29,016 bases of DNA from SCGC-AG-212-J23 sp035762345 (GTDB lineage Bacteria > Pseudomonadota > Gammaproteobacteria > Burkholderiales > SG8-39), in the NCBI GenBank assembly GCA_035762345.1, contig DASTPE010000053.1, positions 1 through 29,016 of the forward strand. Reading direction: 5' to 3'. Both the position numbers and the translations under genes were made by a program. A model generated the notes under the pieces. That model saw only the letters and a list, made by a program, of their open reading frames with translations. It searched no databases and was not told the origin of the DNA. The number at the start of each line of letters is the position of its first letter. The stretch's first letter is position 1. Positions 14,988 to 23,091 of this stretch are shown piece by piece.

Positions 14988-15525
14988 CGGAGTGCACGCC
15001 GAAGAGGTCGAGCACGCGCGCGCACGTATGCGCGACGAGGTCATCGATCGATTGGGGTGCGGCATAGAAAGCCGGCACCGGCGGAAAGACGATCCCGCCC
15101 ATCTCAGTGACGGCAACCATGTTGCGCAGGTGCGCGAGGTTGAGCGGCGTCTCGCGCGGCAGCAGAACGAGCCGGCGGCGCTCCTTCAGCACCACGTCGG
15201 CAGCGCGCGACACGAGCTCGTCGGCGTGCGCATGCGCCACCTCGGCAAGCGTCTTCATCGAGCATGGCGCGATCACCATGCCCTCGGTGAGGTACGAGCC
15301 GCTCGAGACGGTCGCGGCGATGTCCTTCGGGTGGTAGGCGACATCAGCGAGCTTCTCGAGCTCCTTGCGCTTCATCTTGAGCTCGTGCCAGGCATTGAGC
15401 GCCCCGGCATCGGAAAGAATGAGATGGCTCTCCCACGCCGGATGCTCACGCAGCATTTTCAATATTTCGACCCCATAGATCGCGCCGGTCGCGCCCGTAA
15501 TCCCCACGATCAGCCGCTTGTTCAT
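14935..15525 (-). CDS. ubiX: UbiX flavin prenyltransferase
   Basis: The protein is 196 aa, full length. N-terminal GITGATGAIYGVEIL; ILSDAGALNAWHEL; the prenyl/flavin site TEGMVIAPCSMKTLAEVAHA; and the conserved LKERRRLVLLPRETPLNLAH with MGGIVFPPVPAFYAAPQSID. It prenylates FMN to make the prFMN cofactor of UbiD-type decarboxylases, needed in ubiquinone synthesis or aromatic decarboxylation. No ubiD gene is seen in the window. The start at 15525 is set by the conserved MNKRLIVGITGATGA. This ATG overlaps the ATG of the divergent MFS gene (CATG). The C-terminus extends past the usual end and overlaps the PcaD-like gene by 53 bp. Confidence 0.93.
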   Translation of the reverse strand: MNKRLIVGITGATGAIYGVEILKMLREHPAWESHLILSDAGALNAWHELKMKRKELEKLADVAYHPKDIAATVSSGSYLTEGMVIAPCSMKTLAEVAHAHADELVSRAADVVLKERRRLVLLPRETPLNLAHLRNMVAVTEMGGIVFPPVPAFYAAPQSIDDLVAHTCARVLDLFGVHSARLARWQGMKGIPEERG

Positions 15526-16768
15526 GTCTGCTAGCGTACCCGCCAAAGAGACTCGCTGGGAAGCTCGGGCCATGCTTGTGGTGTTCTGTCCCTTTGCCGC
15601 GGGCTATTACCTCTCGTACTTCTACCGCTACGTGAACGCGGTGATCGCGAAGGACCTGGTGCAGGACTTCGCGCTCGCGCCATCCGACCTGGGACTGCTG
15701 ACCAGCGCCTACTTCCTTTCGTTCGCGGCGGCGCAGATCCCGCTCGGCGTCGCGCTCGATCGCTTCGGTCCCCGGCGCTGCACCGCGGCGCTCTTCTGCA
15801 TTGCGGGCGCGGGCGCGCTGACGTTCGGGCTGGCGCGCGATCTCACGATGCTCTCCGCGGGTCGCGCGCTGATCGGCCTGGGCGTGTCGGCCGGGCTCAT
15901 GGGATCGATCAAGGCGTTCACGCTGTGGTTTCCGCGCGAGCGGCTGACGGCGCTGAGCGGCTGGATGATCGGCGTCGGCAGCCTGGGGGCGCTCTCGGCC
16001 ACGGCGCCGGTCGAGGCGCTGCTCGGTCCGTTCGGCTGGCGCGGCCTCTTCCTCGGGCTCGGTGCGCTGAGCGTCACCGCGGCTGCGCTCATCTTCTTCG
16101 TCGTACCCGAGCGCGCGCTGCCGGGCAAAGCTGAGCCGTGGCGGGCGCAATTTCGCATGGTAGGCAGGATCTTCGCGCGCCTAGATTTCTGGCGCATCGC
16201 GGCGCCGCTCGTCATCTGCCAGGCGATATTCCAGGCGCTGCAGGGGCTTTGGTTCGCGCCGTGGCTGGCCGACGTGCATGGCCTCACGCGCGGCCGGGCG
16301 GCGGATTACCTCTTCTTCTCGGCTGCAGCGTACATGGTCGCGTCGTTCGCTCTCGGTCCGCTTTCGGAATGGGCCGCGAAGCACGCGGTCTCGCAGCTGC
16401 GGATATACCAGGGCGGAATGATCGTGTGCACCGCCGCCTTCGCTGCGCTTGTCCTGGGGACTTCGGGCGCCGTGCTTGTCCCGCTGGTTGCATTCGCGGC
16501 CAGCAGCATCGCCGCAGTCATCGCGTATACGCTCCTTACCCACCTCGTGCCGGCGGCGCAGACCGGGCGCGTGACTACGGCGTCGAACCTGCTGCTCTTC
16601 GGGACCTCGTTCGCTTTCCAATGGGGAGTCGGCGCGATCCTCGGCAACTGGCCGAGCGCGCAGGGCCGGTACGATCCTGAGGGATACCGCGTGGCTTTTG
16701 GGGTGCTGCTCGCAGCGCAGGCCGCGGCCGCGGCCTGGCTGCTGACGGCAAACGAGACGCGGCGCTAG
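15524..16768 (+). CDS. MFS transporter (about 414 aa)
   Basis: About 12 hydrophobic segments. The first helix contains FAAGYYLSYFYRYVNAVIA, and the first cytoplasmic loop has LGVALDRFGPRR, a form of the MFS motif A. A polar loop (PGKAEPWRAQFRMVGRI) divides the halves. The substrate is unknown. ATG 15524 is chosen because it keeps RWEARA in front of helix 1, as in related transporters, and it overlaps the ubiX start codon. ATG 15572 has a better ribosome-binding site (GGGAAG, about 8 nt) and is the main alternative. The 3' end overlaps the convergent DUF1161 gene by 4 bp. Confidence 0.82.
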   Translation: MSASVPAKETRWEARAMLVVFCPFAAGYYLSYFYRYVNAVIAKDLVQDFALAPSDLGLLTSAYFLSFAAAQIPLGVALDRFGPRRCTAALFCIAGAGALTFGLARDLTMLSAGRALIGLGVSAGLMGSIKAFTLWFPRERLTALSGWMIGVGSLGALSATAPVEALLGPFGWRGLFLGLGALSVTAAALIFFVVPERALPGKAEPWRAQFRMVGRIFARLDFWRIAAPLVICQAIFQALQGLWFAPWLADVHGLTRGRAADYLFFSAAAYMVASFALGPLSEWAAKHAVSQLRIYQGGMIVCTAAFAALVLGTSGAVLVPLVAFAASSIAAVIAYTLLTHLVPAAQTGRVTTASNLLLFGTSFAFQWGVGAILGNWPSAQGRYDPEGYRVAFGVLLAAQAAAAAWLLTANETRR

Positions 16769-16995
16769 CCGCGCTTATAGACGATTTTCTTGGCCCCGGC
16801 GTCGCAGGTGCCGACTACCTTGCCGTCGGACTGTGCGTCCTTGTCGACCACCTCGAGCGAGAACTTCTCGACACCGTTTTTCTTGATCTTGGCCTCGATT
16901 TCGCCTTTCAGCTCGTCGCAGTCCTTGCGCTGAGCGAGGACCGGTCCCGAAATCACCAGACCCGCTACTACTGCCGCAGCGATCAGTTTTCCCAT
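16765..16995 (-). CDS. Secreted DUF1161 family protein
   Basis: The protein is 76 aa. A signal peptide (MGKLIAAAVVAGLVISGPVLAQ without the last residues) is followed by KDCDELKGEIEAKIKKNGVE and DGKVVGTCDAGAKKIVYKRG. The two Cys and the 'CDELK.EI..KI..NGV ... VVGTC..G.KKIVYKR' pattern are those of DUF1161, small periplasmic proteins of unknown function. The start is fixed by the signal peptide and a GGGGG ribosome-binding stretch. The upstream gap of about 80 bp separates it from the small membrane gene on the same strand. It overlaps the convergent MFS stop by 4 bp. Confidence 0.85.
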   Translation of the reverse strand: MGKLIAAAVVAGLVISGPVLAQRKDCDELKGEIEAKIKKNGVEKFSLEVVDKDAQSDGKVVGTCDAGAKKIVYKRG

Positions 16996-17075
16996 CTGTG
17001 CCCCCTTTTTCCTTGCTTGGGGCTCATAGAATGACTTGATTCCCCGCGCTTTGCAAAAGAACTGCTTGGCAGTCC

Positions 17076-17297
17076 TCAGAGCATCCAGTAAAGGGCGGCC
17101 GAGCCGGCGAACAGCGTCGCGACCAGGCCGAGGCGCCCGTAGCGCCGGAAAGTGCCGTCGGGACGGAAGTAAAGGTTGCGCAGGAGGTCGTCCCTGCCGC
17201 CACCCCACATCCAGTCGGGGCCAGCCTTGTTGACCACGTACGGGTTGAAGATGCCTGCGACGAACGAACAAAACGTCCCCACCAAGATACCGAGCAC
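17076..17297 (-). CDS. Small membrane protein (73 aa), function unknown
   Basis: Two hydrophobic segments: LGILVGTFCSFVAGIF at the start and LGLVATLFAGSAALYWML at the end. Between them is a Trp/Gly/Arg-rich loop (GPDWMWGGGRDDLLRNLYF). I choose GTG 17297 because GGGAGG lies 7 nt upstream. The ATG at 17324 overlaps a TATAAT (17328-17323) that would be the -10 box of this gene, so it is unlikely to be translated. Family unknown. It lies on the same strand as the DUF1161 gene downstream and is divergent from the methionine synthase gene. Confidence 0.6.
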   Translation of the reverse strand: MLGILVGTFCSFVAGIFNPYVVNKAGPDWMWGGGRDDLLRNLYFRPDGTFRRYGRLGLVATLFAGSAALYWML

Positions 17298-17322
17298 GCG
17301 TTTCCCTCCCTTATTGGGCTCC

Positions 17323-17328
17323 ATTATA
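17323..17328 (-). promoter_or_regulatory. Perfect TATAAT -10 box for the small membrane gene
   Basis: The minus strand reads TATAAT, placing transcription start near 17316 and the GGGAGG ribosome-binding site at 17310-17305. The matching -35 region falls inside the first codons of the divergent methionine synthase gene and is weak (TGGTTT around 17351-17346). Confidence 0.45.
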
Positions 17329-17338
17329 GTGAGGCGGG

Positions 17339-18427
17339 ATGCTTGAAACCACCATCGCCGGAAGCCTTCCCAAGCCGGGCTGGCTTGCCGAAACCGGGAA
17401 GCTGTGGCCTGCGTGGCGCGCGCAAGGCGCTGAGCTCGAGCGCGCGAAGCGCGATGCCACTTTGCTCTGGCTCAAGGAGCAGGAAGACGCGGGCGTCGAC
17501 ATCGTCACCGACGGGGAGCAATCGCGTCAGCACTTCGTGCACGGCTTCCTCGAGCTCGTCGAGGGCATCGACTTCGAGCACAAGGTGAAGATGGGCATCC
17601 GCAACAACCGCTACGACGCCATGGTGCCGGTGGTAGTCGGGCCGCTGCGCCTCAAGGGGCGCGTTCACCAAAAGGAAGCCGTCCTGCTTCGAAACCATTC
17701 CCAACGCAAGATCAAGCTGACATTGCCCGGCCCGATGACCGTTGTCGACACCATCGCCGACCGGCATTACGGGGATAAGGTGAAGCTCGCCATGGCCTTC
17801 GCGGGCTTGCTCAACCAGGAAGCGCGCGCGCTGGAGAAGGACGGCGTGGACGTGCTGCAGTTCGACGAACCGGCGTTCAACGTGTACATGGACGACGTCA
17901 AGCGCTGGGGTGTCGACGCCCTGCACCGCGCCATCGAAGGGCTGAAGTGCAAGACCTGCGTGCACATCTGCTACGGCTACGGCATCCAGGCGAACGTCGA
18001 ATGGAAGAAAACGCTCGGCGAATCGTGGCGGCAGTACGAGCAGATCTTTCCCGCGCTCGCGAAGAGCCGGGTCGACCAGGTCTCGCTCGAATGCATCCAC
18101 TCCAGGGTTCCGATCGAGCTGCTTCGGCTGCTTGAGGGCAAGGACGTTCTCGTCGGCGTCATCGACGTCGCAGCCGATGCGGTCGAGACGCCGCAGGAGG
18201 TGTCCGACGTGATCGGAAAGGCGCTCAAGTACGTCCCGGCGCGCCACCTCTTCCCGTGTACCAACTGCGGCATGGCGCCGATGGACCGCGACGTGGCAGT
18301 GGAGAAGCTGCACGCCCTCACCGCCGGCGCCGCGCTCGCGCGCAAGCGTTTCACCAAGGGCGAGCGCACCGTCGGCTGGGGCTCCGGCCGCCTAGGCAAG
18401 AGTACGCGCAAGCGCCGCTCGCGTTAA
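17339..18427 (+). CDS. Core-MetE methionine synthase, MesD-like
   Basis: The protein is 362 aa and corresponds only to the C-terminal catalytic barrel of MetE, lacking the N-terminal folate-binding half. TIAGSLPKPGWLAE, GVDIVTDGEQSRQHFVHGF, LTLPGPMTVVDTIAD and VLQFDEPAFNVYMDDV are family blocks. The zinc site is intact: His and Cys in VHICYGYG, Glu in VSLECIHSRVP, Cys in PCTNCGMAP. The sequence fits the short bacterial methionine synthases (MesD type), which are described as folate-independent and working with MesX (DUF1852). No DUF1852 gene lies next to it here. It would methylate the homocysteine made by MetY. The symbol is left blank because the MesD assignment is from memory. Confidence 0.8.
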   Translation: MLETTIAGSLPKPGWLAETGKLWPAWRAQGAELERAKRDATLLWLKEQEDAGVDIVTDGEQSRQHFVHGFLELVEGIDFEHKVKMGIRNNRYDAMVPVVVGPLRLKGRVHQKEAVLLRNHSQRKIKLTLPGPMTVVDTIADRHYGDKVKLAMAFAGLLNQEARALEKDGVDVLQFDEPAFNVYMDDVKRWGVDALHRAIEGLKCKTCVHICYGYGIQANVEWKKTLGESWRQYEQIFPALAKSRVDQVSLECIHSRVPIELLRLLEGKDVLVGVIDVAADAVETPQEVSDVIGKALKYVPARHLFPCTNCGMAPMDRDVAVEKLHALTAGAALARKRFTKGERTVGWGSGRLGKSTRKRRSR

Positions 18428-19630
18428 GACGCGACCTGCAGCCCGCTCGCGGATTGTCAGGGCGAGGAGCGCGGCTACCACGGCGAGCGTGAGGTCGAGC
18501 AGCCACATGCCGTCGTAGCTGCCGGTCGCCTCGACGAACACACCGCCCAGCCAGGAGCCGAGGAACGCGCCCACCTGGTGAAGCATGAAAGTGATGCCGA
18601 GCAGCGTGGGCAGCCGCTTCGGGCCGTAAAGCCGGCCGATGAGGCCTGCCGTGGGCGGCAGCACCGCCATGTAGGTAAGCCCCATCCACACGGAGAAGGC
18701 GAGCACGGTGAGCTCGGTCTTCGGCGCGGCAAGGAAGAGCGCGATGCCGGCGGCGCGTGCGGCAAACAGCCACGACAGCGTCGCCTTCATCGAATAGCGC
18801 TGGATGACCCAGCCCGCGCCGATGCTGCCGGCAATGTTGAAAAGGCCCAAGACAGCGAGCGCGGCGCCCGAGACACTGGCGGGCAGGCCGCACACCTCGA
18901 TTACGCCGGGCAGGTGGGTGATGAGGAAGAACACGTGCAGCCCGCACACGAAAAACGTCGCGTTGATCAGCCAGAAGCCGCGGCTCGCGAGCGCCTCGCG
19001 CAGGCTGGCGCTCCCCTGCTGTGCCGAGTGGGGGTCCGCGGCAGCCGGCGCGGGCCCGCCGCGGAAGGCGAACGCCAGCGGAATGGAAAAGAGCGCGAGC
19101 GCGGCGACCGACACCGCCGCGGTGACCCAACCGGCAACCGAGATCACCGCCTGCGTGGCAGGAGCGAGCGCGAGTTGCCCCAGCGGCCCGCCGGCGCCCA
19201 CGATCCCGGCGACGAGGCCCCGTCGCTCGGCGGAAACGCGCTGGCTCACCGTGCCGACGAGCAGCGACGGGCTACCGACGGTGGCGGCGACGCCGCTCGC
19301 CGCGAGCGCGGCGATGAGCAGCCCTGCGCTGCCTGCGAAGGGCATCAGTGCGCCCGCCGCGGCGGCGAGAAGGCTTCCGGCTACTATCATGCGCGCTGCC
19401 CCATACCGCTCGGCCAGCATGCCGGCAAAGGGCTGGGCAGCGCCCCACGTGAGCTGGCTCACCGCGACCGCAAGGCTGATCGTGGCGATGCCCAGGCCCG
19501 TGGACGAGTTGAGCGGCGAGATGAACAAGCCGAACACCGAGCGCGATCCCATGGTGATGGCAAGCAGCAGCGCGGCCGCCCCCACGAGAGCCCACTCGCC
19601 CGCACGCACCTGAGCCTGGCTGGTTTGCAT
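18392..19630 (-). CDS. MFS transporter (412 aa), downstream of gamma-glutamyltransferase
   Basis: About 12 hydrophobic segments. GSRSVFGLFISPLNSSTGLG in helix 1, AGMLAERYGAARM as loop motif A, and GAGGPLGQLALAP in helix 5 resemble the oxalate/formate or monocarboxylate-type MFS antiporters. The substrate is not predictable. It follows the gamma-glutamyltransferase gene on the same strand after about 140 bp containing a small hairpin, so co-transcription is possible. The 3' end overlaps the methionine synthase gene by 36 bp. Confidence 0.83.
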   Translation of the reverse strand: MQTSQAQVRAGEWALVGAAALLLAITMGSRSVFGLFISPLNSSTGLGIATISLAVAVSQLTWGAAQPFAGMLAERYGAARMIVAGSLLAAAAGALMPFAGSAGLLIAALAASGVAATVGSPSLLVGTVSQRVSAERRGLVAGIVGAGGPLGQLALAPATQAVISVAGWVTAAVSVAALALFSIPLAFAFRGGPAPAAADPHSAQQGSASLREALASRGFWLINATFFVCGLHVFFLITHLPGVIEVCGLPASVSGAALAVLGLFNIAGSIGAGWVIQRYSMKATLSWLFAARAAGIALFLAAPKTELTVLAFSVWMGLTYMAVLPPTAGLIGRLYGPKRLPTLLGITFMLHQVGAFLGSWLGGVFVEATGSYDGMWLLDLTLAVVAALLALTIRERAAGRVLTRAALARTLA

Positions 19631-19688
19631 TGCGGCATGCTGCGGGCGTGCCGTATCGGCCCGATGTCTGCCGCTTTGCGCTTGGTTG

Positions 19689-19707
19689 CCGGATTGTTTC
19701 TATCCGG
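19689..19707. repeat. Small hairpin between gamma-glutamyltransferase and MFS genes
   Basis: CCGGAT, a seven-base loop, ATCCGG, in the roughly 140-bp gap between two minus-strand genes. There is no U-run, so it is at best a weak terminator or leader hairpin. Confidence 0.25.
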
Positions 19708-19772
19708 AAATAGCGCCTATCGACCGGCACGGCCTCGGCCGGCAACATGCCGTAGAGCTTTCTTCGCAGCTA

Positions 19773-21503
19773 TCACCAACAGTAGGCGAAGGCCGGGAAG
19801 CACTCCGACTTGGACCCGCGGGGGTCGCAGGCCGCTTCCAGCAGGCCGCTCTCCTCGTCGAGCTGCGCGCCGGAGACGAAGCCTTCGCTCCAATCCGGCG
19901 CGAGATCGATGTCGTGGCCGCGCCGGCGCAGCTCGTCGATTACCTTGGCGCCAAAGCGCGGCTCGATGCGCACCCGGTTCGGCTCGCCGCGATGGGGCGC
20001 GAAGAAGCCGGGGAAGTGCTCGGTGGAAAGGCGCGGCGCCTCGATCGCCTCCTGCAGTGTCATGCCGAATGCCGCACGGTAGACGAAGAACTGCAGCAGC
20101 CACTGTCCCTGGTTGTCCCCGCCCATGGTGCCGAAGGTCATCCAGGGCCTCCCGCCCTTGAACGCGAGCGATGGCGTGAGCGTGGTGCGCGGCCGCTTGC
20201 CGGGCGCAACCACGTTCGGATGGTGCGCCGGCTCGAGATAGAACGTCATCATGCGCACCGACAGCGGGAAGCCGAGCGCGGGAATCACTTCGGAGGACAT
20301 GATCCAGGCGCCGCTCGGCGTGAACGAGGCCATATTCCCCTTTGCGTCGATGGCATCGACGTGCACCGTGCCGCCGCCCCAGTCCTTCGGCGTGAAGTGC
20401 TCGCCCTGCGCAAGCAGTGGCGCATTGCGCCGCGCGTCGCCGGGACGCAGTTCTTTATTTGAATGACGCATGTCGATCAGCGTCGCTCGGTGCCTTGTGT
20501 ACTCCGGCGAAAGCAGGACGTCGCCCGGCACAAAGCTGTCTCCGTAGTACTGCTCGCGGTCGGCGAAGGCGAGCTTCATCGCCTCGATCAGCAAGTGGCA
20601 ATGGTCGGCGCTCCCCGGTTTCACATCCTTGAGATACGGCCACATCAGCGCCACGGTTTGAAGCTCCGCCGGCCCCTGCGACCAGAAGCCAGACTTGAAA
20701 AGCTCGATGTCGCCGAAGCGCAAGCTCACGGGTTTCTCAATGCGAGTCTCAAAGCGCTCGAGATCCGCCCGTTCGAGTAGTCCGCCTTTTTCTTTAGAAA
20801 ACCTTGCGACCTCCCTTGCGATGTCGCCGCGGTAGAACTCGGCGTGCGGATCCTTCGAATTGGCGAGATGGTCGAGCACGCGGGCAAGCGCCTCGTTCTT
20901 CATCAACGCGCCGACCTCGGGGATTTCCTTCCCGTTCTTCAGGTACAGCGCCGCGCTTCCCGGCCACTCGGAGAGGAATTTGTCGCGCAAGTGCGCGATG
21001 CCGTATTTGTGCTGATGGCGCAGGCCGGCCGAGACGGGAAAGCCGTCTGCGGCGAGCTCGCGTGCATGCGACGAGACGTCCCGCAAGCTCATCGTTCCCC
21101 AACGTGAAAGGGCGGTCATGACCGCGGAAAAGGCGGCCGGCACGCCTGCCGCCAATATGCCCTCCTCCGGAACCTCCGACAAACCACGCTTTCGGAAGAC
21201 GTCTGGAGCCGCGGCCGCCGGAGCTGCCATGTTGCCGTTCAGGCAGACGACGCGTGACTCTCCCGCGGGGCGAATGAGGATCGGGCACTCGCCGCCGAGC
21301 GTGTGCATCTGTGGGTTCACCAGCCCTTCGACGAGAGTGGCCGCGCAGGCAGCGTCGATCGCGTTGCCGCCCGCCTTGAGGATGTCGACGCCCGCGTTCA
21401 CCGAGAGGTAGGAGTTCGCCGCCACGGCGCCGTGCCGGCCGATCAACCGCGGATAGAACGTGGTCGAATCGGTAGGCGCGATGCGGTATGCGCGGGTACT
21501 CAC
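19773..21503 (-). CDS. Gamma-glutamyltransferase family protein (Ntn hydrolase)
   Basis: The protein is 576 aa, usual length for the family. HGAVAANSYLSVNAGVDILK-AGGNAIDAA is the N-terminal signature and GLVNPQMHTLGGECPILI follows. The catalytic Thr is T379 in DWGGGTVHVDAID, where the chain would self-cleave into two subunits; classical enzymes have a second Thr after it, here Val. The small-subunit part has RPRTTLTPSLAFKGG and TMGGDNQGQWLLQFF. No signal peptide is present, unlike periplasmic E. coli Ggt, so a cytoplasmic acylase-like member of the family is possible. The start is GTG 21503, 20 bp from the divergent DUF1992 gene. Confidence 0.88.
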   Translation of the reverse strand: MSTRAYRIAPTDSTTFYPRLIGRHGAVAANSYLSVNAGVDILKAGGNAIDAACAATLVEGLVNPQMHTLGGECPILIRPAGESRVVCLNGNMAAPAAAAPDVFRKRGLSEVPEEGILAAGVPAAFSAVMTALSRWGTMSLRDVSSHARELAADGFPVSAGLRHQHKYGIAHLRDKFLSEWPGSAALYLKNGKEIPEVGALMKNEALARVLDHLANSKDPHAEFYRGDIAREVARFSKEKGGLLERADLERFETRIEKPVSLRFGDIELFKSGFWSQGPAELQTVALMWPYLKDVKPGSADHCHLLIEAMKLAFADREQYYGDSFVPGDVLLSPEYTRHRATLIDMRHSNKELRPGDARRNAPLLAQGEHFTPKDWGGGTVHVDAIDAKGNMASFTPSGAWIMSSEVIPALGFPLSVRMMTFYLEPAHHPNVVAPGKRPRTTLTPSLAFKGGRPWMTFGTMGGDNQGQWLLQFFVYRAAFGMTLQEAIEAPRLSTEHFPGFFAPHRGEPNRVRIEPRFGAKVIDELRRRGHDIDLAPDWSEGFVSGAQLDEESGLLEAACDPRGSKSECFPAFAYCW

Positions 21504-21523
21504 GCAGCTAGAATACCTTCCGG

Positions 21524-21832
21524 ATGCTCGAGTTTCTGGCTGAGCAAAAGATTCTGGAGGCTGTTTCGCGCGGCGAGCTTGACGGCTTGCCCGGCGAAGG
21601 GCAGCCGCTCGAGCTCGACGACGATAAGCTGATTCCCGAGGACCTTCGCCTCGCCTACCGCATCCTCAAGAACGCCGGTTTCGTGCCCCCGGAGGTCGAG
21701 GCGCTGAACGAAATCGCGGATTTGGAGCGCCTGGTGACGAAGGACTCGAAGGCGGCGCGCAGGCTTGCGCTGCTCAAGACGCGCATCGAGACCCGCTACT
21801 ACGAGAAGGCGCTCGCCAAGCTGAGCCGCTAA
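21524..21832 (+). CDS. DUF1992 protein (DnaJC28-type conserved domain)
   Basis: The protein is 102 aa and soluble. LAEQKILEAVSRGELDGLPG, GQPLELDDDKLIPEDLRLAY and ILKNAGFVPPEVEALNEI are the DUF1992 blocks, found alone in bacteria and in eukaryotic DNAJC28. The function is unknown. The only neighbours are a divergent gamma-glutamyltransferase gene and a convergent sulfatase gene whose stop overlaps this one by 4 bp. Confidence 0.88.
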   Translation: MLEFLAEQKILEAVSRGELDGLPGEGQPLELDDDKLIPEDLRLAYRILKNAGFVPPEVEALNEIADLERLVTKDSKAARRLALLKTRIETRYYEKALAKLSR

Positions 21833-23091
21833 GACGGCTTCGGGATGTCGGACGGGCCGTAGACCAGCGACACCCGCGCGTCGTTCGGAATCGGCGGCAG
21901 CGTCGCTTCCCACGCCGCATAGCGGCTGCGCATTTCCTCCATTTTCCCAGGTTCTCTCCTGGCAAGGTTCGCGCGCTCGCGCTGGTCCTGCGCGAGATCG
22001 AACAGGAATTCGTTGCCTTCGATCGAAAGCCACTTCCAGCTTCCCGAGCGCATCGCCTTCTGGCTGCGAAACTTCATCCGCCAGAAGAGCTCGCGTCTCG
22101 AATGCTCTTTGAGCAGGCTGACGCCGTCGAGCGGATAGTCGGGGTGCGGCGCGATGTCGGCCGCGTCGAGGAACGTCGCGACCCAATCCATCGTGATCGC
22201 GAGCTGAGGGATCAAGCCGCCCTTCGGCCAGCGCACGACGTACGGGACGCGGATGCCGCCTTCGAGAAGGTCCATCTTCCCGCCCACCAGCGGCCAGTTG
22301 TCGGAAAAGCGCTCGCCGCCGTTGTCGCTGGTGAACACGACGATCGTGTCGTCGTCGAGCTCGCGTATCAGGCGGCCGACGCCATCGTCCATCGCTCGGA
22401 TCATGTCCAGGTACGTGGCCACGGATCCGCCGTCGATGTGGCCGAGGTGCGAGATCCTCTTCGATTCCTCGGCATCGGTGCGCGTTTCCCACGGCCAGTG
22501 GGGCGCGGTGTAATGCAGCGAGAGAAGAAAGGGCTTTCCCTTCGCCCTGCGCACGAATGCGACGCCTTCATCACTGAGCAGGTCAGTGAGATAGCCGCTG
22601 CGGTGGACTTCCTTCTCGCCCTGCCAGAGGTCGTGCACCCCGGTCGAATCGCAGTGCGTGAAGTAGTCGACCCCTCCGCTCATCGGGCCGAAAAACTCCT
22701 GGTAGCCGCTCTTAAGCGGCCCGAAGTTCGGGGGGAAGCCGAGGTGCCACTTGCCGACGAGCGCCGTGGTGTAGCCGGCGTCGCGCAGCAAGGAGGCGAG
22801 CGTCGGATGTTCCGGGGGGAGTCCCAAGATTTCACTTCCGCGGGAGCGGCTCGCAATGGGCTCGTCCGCAGCGCCGCGCAACCGGTACTGCCAGCGGCCG
22901 GTGGCGAGCGCGAAGCGAGTCGGCGAGCAGACCGGTGAGTTTGCGTAGCCGTCGTTAAACCGCACGCCCCCGGCGGCAATGCGGTCCAGGTTGGGAGAGC
23001 AATTGCCGCGCCCGCCGTAACAGCCGAGGTCGGCGTAGCCGAGATCGTCGGCGAGGATGAAGACGAAGCTCGGCCTAGCGCCTGGCTTCGT
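21829..23091 (-). CDS. Type I (Cys-type) sulfatase with an anomalous ACG start
   Basis: About 420 aa. SFVFILADDLGYADLGCYG holds the metal-binding Asp pair. CSPTR (C55) is the C-x-P-x-R site converted to formylglycine. GKWHLGFPP, LSLHYTAPHWPWE and VVFTSDNGGERFS complete the active site. It hydrolyses a sulfate ester or related substrate; the substrate is unknown. No signal peptide is seen. There is no ATG, GTG or TTG in frame between the domain and GTG 23211, deep inside the upstream TPR gene. ACG at 23091-23089 stands exactly where an ATG would give a typical N-terminus (MKPGARPSFVF), 17 bp before the end of the TPR gene. I place the start there: rare ACG initiation, a start-codon mutation or a sequence error. 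Confidence 0.8.
   Translation of the reverse strand, partial: TKPGARPSFVFILADDLGYADLGCYGGRGNCSPNLDRIAAGGVRFNDGYANSPVCSPTRFALATGRWQYRLRGAADEPIASRSRGSEILGLPPEHPTLASLLRDAGYTTALVGKWHLGFPPNFGPLKSGYQEFFGPMSGGVDYFTHCDSTGVHDLWQGEKEVHRSGYLTDLLSDEGVAFVRRAKGKPFLLSLHYTAPHWPWETRTDAEESKRISHLGHIDGGSVATYLDMIRAMDDGVGRLIRELDDDTIVVFTSDNGGERFSDNWPLVGGKMDLLEGGIRVPYVVRWPKGGLIPQLAITMDWVATFLDAADIAPHPDYPLDGVSLLKEHSRRELFWRMKFRSQKAMRSGSWKWLSIEGNEFLFDLAQDQRERANLARREPGKMEEMRSRYAAWEATLPPIPNDARVSLVYGPSDIPKPS

Noticed and set aside
14196..15525. An aromatic-degradation cluster built on PcaD-like and UbiX proteins
   Set aside because: The genes are convergent, not co-transcribed, and no other ring-cleavage or UbiD-type gene is present.
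18578..20161. A 527-codon plus-strand frame opposite the MFS and gamma-glutamyltransferase genes
   Set aside because: No motifs and shadow-type composition; the minus-strand genes are well supported.
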